Below the pieces are notes generated by a model. The model was not told the origin of the DNA. It was given only the letters and a program-made list of their open reading frames with translations, and made no database searches. This document shows positions 57,301 to 64,000 of a stretch of DNA of 64,000 bases, piece after piece; the stretch's first letter is position 1, and the number at the start of each line of letters is the position of its first letter. A program made the position numbers and the translations under genes. Source of the stretch: Dipylidium caninum (Eukaryota > Platyhelminthes > Cestoda > Cyclophyllidea > Dipylidiidae); the NCBI GenBank assembly GCA_017562135.1, contig QEYB01000368.1:1054001-1118000 (forward strand). The letters run 5' to 3'.

Positions 57301-58424
57301 GGCTCGGTTCTGGGCAGGCAGGACAAGGACAAATGGGAGGGGGCCTGTATATAGCCTGGCACGCGATGGCATGCCAGAGAGGGTTCCTACGCGCGGGTCG
57401 CGAGGCCATTGCTGAGAGTGCCGGTGACATGGGAGGAAGGAGAACGGCGACGCTCTGGTGGAGATGTAGTCGTCTCCCAGCGCCCAGGAGAGGAAAGTTG
57501 CGCCGAGAAGAGCTCAGGGATATTCGTTTAAGAGGGGGGAAATCCTCTGCTCCTCAAATCTCATACAACCGGCTTTACTGACGCTGTGGGCGTTCACCAA
57601 CGTTCCAACAATTTCGAGATGTGGAACATAATTGACGCGTTAGAATAAACTTGAGGCTAAACGAAATAAATCAAAGACGTGGTGAAGATGACATCGGTGT
57701 AAAAGGGGAGGTGGTCCCCGTCCGAAGGCGATAATATCGCAGAAGAAAGATGACGGACGAAGAGCAACTGTTTGAAACGTAAGTGAGGGAAGCAGCATTA
57801 GGTGGCATTAACAGCTGCCCCGCGCGGGCCAACAACGCGGGGCCGCCCCCAGCTCTCCCAACTAACGCGGCGGTACCAGTTGCCATTTCTTTCCCAAACG
57901 AACTTAGCCCGCGTTTCATCGTTAATCGGACTCGTTTGCGCGTTTATGGAAACTCGTTTTCTTTCCCCCTTCGTCTGGGATGGTGTCGATTTCGCCGGAG
58001 TGCTCAACAGTGGCGCTGTGCCACGGGCATGAATTTGACTTTAAATAGGGCAAATTTAGGAAACTGGGAAAATTTGGCGGCAGATCATCATTTTCACCGA
58101 TTTTTCAACTAGACAACAGTTGAGCGTCCGCCAAGTTCCCATGCTACGCGGCAGGGAGCAAAGGAGCCCACGAGGTGCAACGCTTCCGTGCGACGAGAGC
58201 CGTCGCGTAAGCCCGAAGCTTAATAATGGCCAAAAGAAAAAGTTAATTCCACTTCCTCCTTGCGTCCCGCCCATGTGGAGAGGTTCAAAGTGACTTTGAC
58301 GTTCGTGTAGGGAACAGAGTTATTTTTGGTATGAGGTGCAAATGGTGGCCACAGAGAAGCGTCGGAGTACTAGACCGACGTTAATTTTATCCAGGGATAG
58401 GCGAGGAAGTAAAACCCTCCTCCG

Positions 58425-58455
58425 CACACACACACACACACACACACGCACACAA
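58425..58455 (+). repeat. CA dinucleotide microsatellite
   Basis: About 15 CA units interrupted once by CG. Confidence 0.95.
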
Positions 58456-59574
58456 AGGCCCCCGAACACAGGATGTCGCGCAATTCCCAGTCAGGCAAAT
58501 GGCGCGACACGATGCTTTGTGCTCCGACTCTCCTCTCCCACCAACGCTGATCACCCGACTTGCCCGGCGAGGCCGCGTCCCCCGCCGAGGGGCACGGCCT
58601 CCTTCCCGGCGGGCGAGGGCAGTCCGCTTCGGGGGGGCGACCCAACCGCGTGAGCCTGTCTCGCGAGCGAACGAGTAATCTGCTCGCTATGGGAAGTTAA
58701 TTTTGGTGCAAAATCACCACAATGCCAGAGATGGATTAAACTTGAGAGCCGCTAGTGTTTGTCTGTTTTGCTGCACCTGCTAGCCTGCTTGGAATTAAAA
58801 TGCAGAGGCTAGTCACTGCTGAGAACATCCGAGCCCCAACGGTAAGGTGGAGGGGATGTTTTTAACATAACGTACACAATTAAAAGCCTTTTCTTGAATT
58901 GTGCTCTTTGCTCATTAACAAAGCTGTCTTCCCCGTTGTGCCATACGCCGGAACCGGGAGTCGCGCCTGCCTTGTGGCACTTGGCGGCTAGTCCAGGGGA
59001 CCTGACACCCGCACATCTCCACACGCCTCAATGAGACTGCTCGGTGAAGGTGCAGCCCCACTGACGCGGTTCCCACGTGACGGAGACGCGACTGCGCTCG
59101 AGACAGGTGCCCCTTGGAAGTGGCCGATCGAATGGCCGCGATGAAGTTGGCGGGAAAGATCATTACGGAGTGCAAGGAGAGAGTGGAAGGCAAGTCCAAC
59201 ACGGAGCAGCGAGTGGTCTGTCGATGTAATGCTTTGCATGCCGCATTCACACAGTCATAATTCATTACCGACATATCTGGCCACCTGAATACAATGAAAT
59301 TTGGTTACATATCGCTCTACAATGAGGAGATTCTGCTTGACATAGCAATGAAAGAGCCTGAGCTGCTGCCATGTGTAGTGAATGCAAGTGCGGAAAAGAC
59401 AATTGGGCGGGCGGTGCGCTTGAGCGTTGAGTCCACGGAGGTCGGGCCACAATCGCCAACGCTCCTCACAAGCCCTCCTCGAGACGGCCCACAGAGGCGT
59501 TTTGCACGGTCTGTGGGAAGAGGGAGAATGGGGACAAGTTAAAAAAATACCCACAAGCTGTTAGCGCTCGCGTT

Positions 59575-59660
59575 CGGGACGGGACGGGACGGGATGGGAC
59601 AGGACGAGGTGGACAGTGTAGAGGCAAGAAGGGCGTTCAGTGCGGTGCGGTGCGGTGCGG
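59575..59660 (+). repeat. Two adjacent pentamer repeats, CGGGA and TGCGG
   Basis: CGGGA-type units run from 59575 to about 59606, and four perfect TGCGG units from 59641 to 59660, separated by unrelated sequence. Confidence 0.85.
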
Positions 59661-60763
59661 ATGCGGGTGCCTGTGTCCGTATCCGCACATGTGTGAGTGA
59701 GAGGAGGATTCCCAAAATGCCCTATTATCTTTACGACACCGCAACAAAGGACATCTCCGAGATGTAATTTGAAGGGGGCGGGGGTGGAGTGGGGAGTGAT
59801 TGACTTGATAGACAACTTGAGAGTGGATGGCCGACAATCTGAGCGTCCATTAGGGTAATGGGCATATTTCGTCACGAGAACCACTCCATTTAGGCAGGGG
59901 AAAACACCCATCGTGGCGTTCCTTGAGCGCCTTCATAATTTATGACGTTTGAACAATGATGCAGGGTGGTGTTGCGTGCCCCTCTCAAAGAGCCTACCTC
60001 TGCTCCTCAGGTTTGTGTGCGAAACCGTTGGGGGATGAAAAAAGGCTGAGGCAAGTCAGAGTGGTGGCCCCTTTGAGAAATGGGAGTGGTTATTTGGCGA
60101 GCAACTTGCCATGCGCAGTAAAACTGGCAAGCCGACCTTGGCGAAAGAAACGCGTTGGCAGGGCTACTGCCACCTCGCACCTTAAGTGCTCCCCGTGGCG
60201 GAGGGTGCGCGTGTACTGTGATGTTCCCAGGACAGACGTCGGGCTGGGTAAAACCCCTCTTCCCTAAATTTTTGGCTGTCGAAATTTAATCAAAGTTACT
60301 GTCTTTTTTTGAAGTACCGTTGCAGCAAGACAGGATCCCTGGCGGGAATGCGTCCAACCAGAAACCGAATGCGTCGCAGTCTCGTAACCTCTGCTCTGAG
60401 CACCGCCAGGAGAGTGAGAATGTTATCATTTTAAAATTTGCCTGCACTGACAGCAGAACTCAACATGGTGGAGGTTTGGTGTTTTAGTTGCGAAAACAAG
60501 ACAAAAAGTGTGCATTTGAGCGAACCGAGATGCGGAACCGCTAGCGGGACGGCGGCCCGGGCCAAGTGAGCCGCATGGCCCGTCGTCGCGTCGCCCTATC
60601 GGCTGCCGAACCGCCCCGTCCGCCAAGACCAAAGCCACCCAAACTCTCTCTTGAGGCCCTTTAAGCTTTCTGGCATACCATAAGGGAGGAACGGATTAAT
60701 GCTCTAAACTGAGCTTCTTCCTTCAGTGAGATGAGAAGCAAATTTTTTAGCATGGATTCCAGC

Positions 60764-60808
60764 CTCTCCTCTCCTCTTCTCTTCTCTTCCTTCCTTCCTT
60801 CCTTCCTC
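60764..60808 (+). repeat. Pyrimidine tract with TTCC/CTTC repeats
   Basis: Pure C/T tract made of TCTCC and TTCC units on the plus strand. Confidence 0.85.
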
Positions 60809-63800
60809 CATCCTTTACAGGATCCTGGGCAAATAACCAATGTCGCCTACCGTATTAAATGAATGAGGCCCGAAAGCATCTTGTGACTTCGAGGCCGCTG
60901 CCGTCGGCATAGCATGAAGGGGCAGTTCATTTCCCAACCACCAATGTAAGTTTTGATTTTAAGTGACATCCCATTAGCGGCTGACGACAACATATTCTTC
61001 GTCTAGTAATTAACACTGCTTGGTAGAAGAGACACACCGCTGAAAAGCATTTAATAAGATCACCACTCAATGTTGAGTGAGAAAGACCGGTCCTCCAAAA
61101 ACTGGTTTCTGGTACCTCTGAGAGCTGATTGAGAAGGCGAAACCCCCTGGCCAAAGTCCAAGTGATACTCCCCTTTCACTTAAGGTCGCAATGCCGAGAG
61201 GCACCAGAGTAGGAGGTTGACAATTACTTCCCGCTGCATTACCCCTCCAGAGGAAGAAGTAGCAGTCGAATGTGTGGGAAGAAGGCGTCCCTCCCCGCCC
61301 CGAAGGCACGCAAGCCCTTTGGTGCGCGGTGTGGGCTGCCCCGGGCCCAGCGGCACCGCAACCAACACCCCGCGGCGGCGAGGACAGACACCTCATTAAA
61401 TTATGCCAGGGCAGAAGGCGTCCAGTGCTGCTGTGCGTTCGGTATGACAAATTATAGAGGCGAACTTGTTTGTGTGCAAGCGTCAATTGCCATGTCGCGG
61501 GAGCACTCGAAGTATGCCGCTCCCCATTAGTCATTAACGCAAGAAAGCCCAAAAGCCTGCACGTCGAAGGCGACCGAAATGATGACAAAGCGCAGCGAGA
61601 AGACGAGACAGATGAGAAAAAAACGCAAGCTTTTGGCAGAGGAACGCAGGCTCATACCGAGGTAGTGTGGTCAGACGTTAGCGAAGGTCACTTGCAACAC
61701 AGTCGGTGGTTTGCGGTCCAGCCCCGTCGCAGGAGTTTATACAAAAAAGAGGTGTTTCAACAGTCTGTGAGAGAGAACTAATGCTTTAGGGACAGCACTT
61801 TGGCCACTGCAGTTCAACAACTCCACTTTCACCGTGGCATTAGCTGGCCGCGCAAAGGGACGAAAATTACGATGCCACGCAATTGGTCATCTAGTCTCAC
61901 CACAGACAAATGCCAAGCGAAGTCAAACGGAGGCGGGTGAGTGGTGAGAGCTCGTTTAAGTTCCCTCTACCGAGCGTCTTAACTGCCTAAGCCTTCACGC
62001 AATACAAGTACACTATCAAACGGTTTACTTGCGAATGACGTTGCAATACGAGATGGGAAGGCAAACGGCAAGGGTATGAGACAAAACTCTTAAATTCTAT
62101 CCGAGACTTCTTCATTTGCCTCCAGGTATCATGTGAAGTATTAATGTAACAATCTGCGCAAAAGTGACAGGAAAAGGTGCCCCCTCCCCCTTTGGCTATG
62201 CGAATTACTAGTTTCTATTCCACGAATCCAACTTCATAATGGGCGAGTCAGTCTGACAGCATTAATTCATGCCAGTTTGAAGTAGGTCAAGCAGTTAAGG
62301 CAAGTTGCTTCTGGATGGCAATGGTGTGTTGATTCACATTTAAAGCCATCTCTCCTCAAATCGTTGCGAACGCAAGGAACGGCATTGTAGAAGCTGGCGT
62401 CCATTGGTCAGAAGTTGACCAATCACAAGTTTCCGATAGACTGGCCAAAAACCGCGCTACATGCCAGTGTGTGTCCGCGGTTATTGGGATAAAACAAACC
62501 CGCCCGGAGAGGCACTTGGTCTGCGGACTCCACCAACGAGGTATTTTGCAACAGACTGTGGAATTCGAATATTCACAATGGAAATATCATTGTTGACGTG
62601 GGGAGGTTAGGGATCTGCTTCGGAATTCAAAATTTAGTGTGAGTTTTCTCGCTTTTTACTTCCATATCATATTTTCAAACTGCGTTTTAAACGTGTGAAA
62701 TGGCGAAAGGAAAGTGCGCACATTAATTTATGCTCGCTCAATGACCTGCCTAACCAAAGTGCAGACAAACCTATGGGTGAAAACTTGGGGAGCTCTAGGG
62801 ACTACCAACTGCGTGGACGAAGTCCAAAAGGGGAGCACTGTGCTGGTCAGATCAGGTAGATGATGTCCAATTCGGTGGACATCATTATGATGAGGGTTTA
62901 AAACGTGACTTACGTTTTGAACTCAACCATCCACCGCAGAATAATCATGTGGTCTACTTTTTTATAATGGAAAACAAACCACGCGGGCATGGGCAGACAG
63001 CGTTTGTGCCCCGGAAGCGGAACCCTCGGTGGGAAGGTGGACCGGGGCTTCGACGTCGCACGGGCACGGCGGTCGAGGCCGCTGGCGTGGCCACCACGGC
63101 TGTCTGACGCGTTGACTGCTAAGGGTTGTGAGAGTGCGGAAGAACACCGAGTCGACTGGGTGGGCACATTCCGCATTGAAGGGAACACGACGTCTCAGCT
63201 ACGGATTTCCCCTTAATGAGGCGGGGATTACAGCAGGCAGTTCAGGAAGTACTTTTGCAATCCGGTAAATAAAAGTTATATTAGTCACTAAGTTGACGTT
63301 AACGCAGGGGCCAAGTGCGGCCATGCAAGTGTTGACGAGTCCTTTTAAAGGAAGTTGAATATCGGGGATGCGAGGTAACCCAGAATAGTGACGGGAATAG
63401 TAAAACTGTGGGGACGTTATTTGTAATGTCTTGTCTGCACAAACGAGGAGGGAGGTGGTTCTCGAAGTGGTCAATCTATCTCGGGGCATTGGCAATCTGC
63501 AGAAGGTCGCTGGGGGCGAAATGAAGGATTTCCTGAAATGCAAGCGCGGCACGAACTTGAACAAGCTTTTTCCACACACGTTGTTTGGAGGCGAGAATGT
63601 TAACCGTCGTTGCGTAGGAGTTTCCACGATTTTTCTGGGTACGAGAGATTATTTTAAGCGGGCCACTAACCCACACGCCGCTATAAACTCCTTGATGCCG
63701 CAACTGGCACACTTCCGCTTCCGGGGGCGGAGACCATTTTGAAAGCAGACCACGGCGCACGGACTGCGAGTTGACGGACTTGCGCAGCGTGGCAGGGTTG

Positions 63801-64000
63801 TGCCAGGCGTCATGAGCCGACCATTTCTCTCCTCAGCCAACTGCAAGATTTAACAAATTGGTGACTTCAGCTATCACTATAACACTGTCTATAAACGACG
63901 TTAATTAGCCAGCTCTTTGCCCCCATTGGCCCACGTCCACCTCCACCACTGTGACTGACTGTGTACGGGGAGCATGCGACTCTGGGTCGGGGAGTTAATC

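Larger units (their letters stand above)
52660..64000. other. Long region without recognisable genes, GC-rich from about 54000
   Basis: Short frames occur in all six frames, often overlapping, with no domain motifs or consistent splice pairs. CpG-rich islands resemble those at 28.7-35 kb (for example 58560-58640, 60540-60620, 61290-61380, 63000-63110). Simple repeats are listed separately. It could be a large regulatory interval or intron, or hold exons too diverged to recognise. Confidence 0.45.

Noticed and set aside
1..64000. tRNA, rRNA, CRISPR array, viral or bacterial genes
   Set aside because: I looked for B-box-like GGTTCRANTCC with cloverleaf context, regularly spaced repeats, RT or capsid motifs and prokaryotic operons and saw none.

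Overview
The window is eukaryotic nuclear DNA. Coding exons are short and separated by GT-AG introns, some of them only 31-37 bp. Three genes lie so close together on one strand that they look like a trans-spliced operon. The protein matches, the tiny introns and the operon-like layout together suggest a flatworm, most likely a tapeworm. The organism is inferred; no marker sequence proves it.

Layout, left to right. (1) 560-3175, plus strand: the last six exons of a WDR27-type WD40 protein. (2) 5533-5973, plus: one exon with a COUP-TF-like (NR2F) nuclear-receptor DNA-binding domain, frameshifted in its second zinc module and without a visible ligand-binding domain. (3) 10214-21604, plus: an eight-exon gene for a large Ser/Pro-rich protein with three widely spaced C2H2 zinc fingers, which I cannot name. 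Its largest intron carries a dead mariner transposon. (4) 25425-27936, plus: PDCD4, a translation inhibitor with two MA3 domains. It has an in-frame TAG, a one-base frameshift and two alternative terminal coding exons. (5) 27937-35700: a long GC-rich, CpG-rich stretch without recognisable genes, with two copies of a CACGTG-containing 13-mer. (6) 35701-41602, minus: the cohesin ATPase SMC1, 20 exons, with every splice phase resolved. (7) 41815-42466, plus: INSIG, head to head with SMC1. (8) 46017-49189, minus: DCTN3, NDUFV3 and UBE2F packed in one direction (transcribed UBE2F then NDUFV3 then DCTN3). (9) 49190-64000: no recognisable gene apart from one candidate exon at 52474, and several simple repeats, GC-rich towards the end.

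Most of the genes are housekeeping: cohesin, dynactin, complex I, neddylation, sterol sensing and translation control. Housekeeping genes have small introns (31-568 bp), while the zinc-finger gene has introns up to 2.4 kb. Three genes (nuclear receptor, PDCD4, UBE2F) carry 1-2 base losses in otherwise well-conserved coding sequence, and two of these sit in C runs. Residual consensus error is therefore a serious alternative to pseudogenisation, although the 3,654-nt SMC1 reading frame is clean. All gene models were built by reading the sequence by eye and comparing it with remembered family sequences; no alignment was run.
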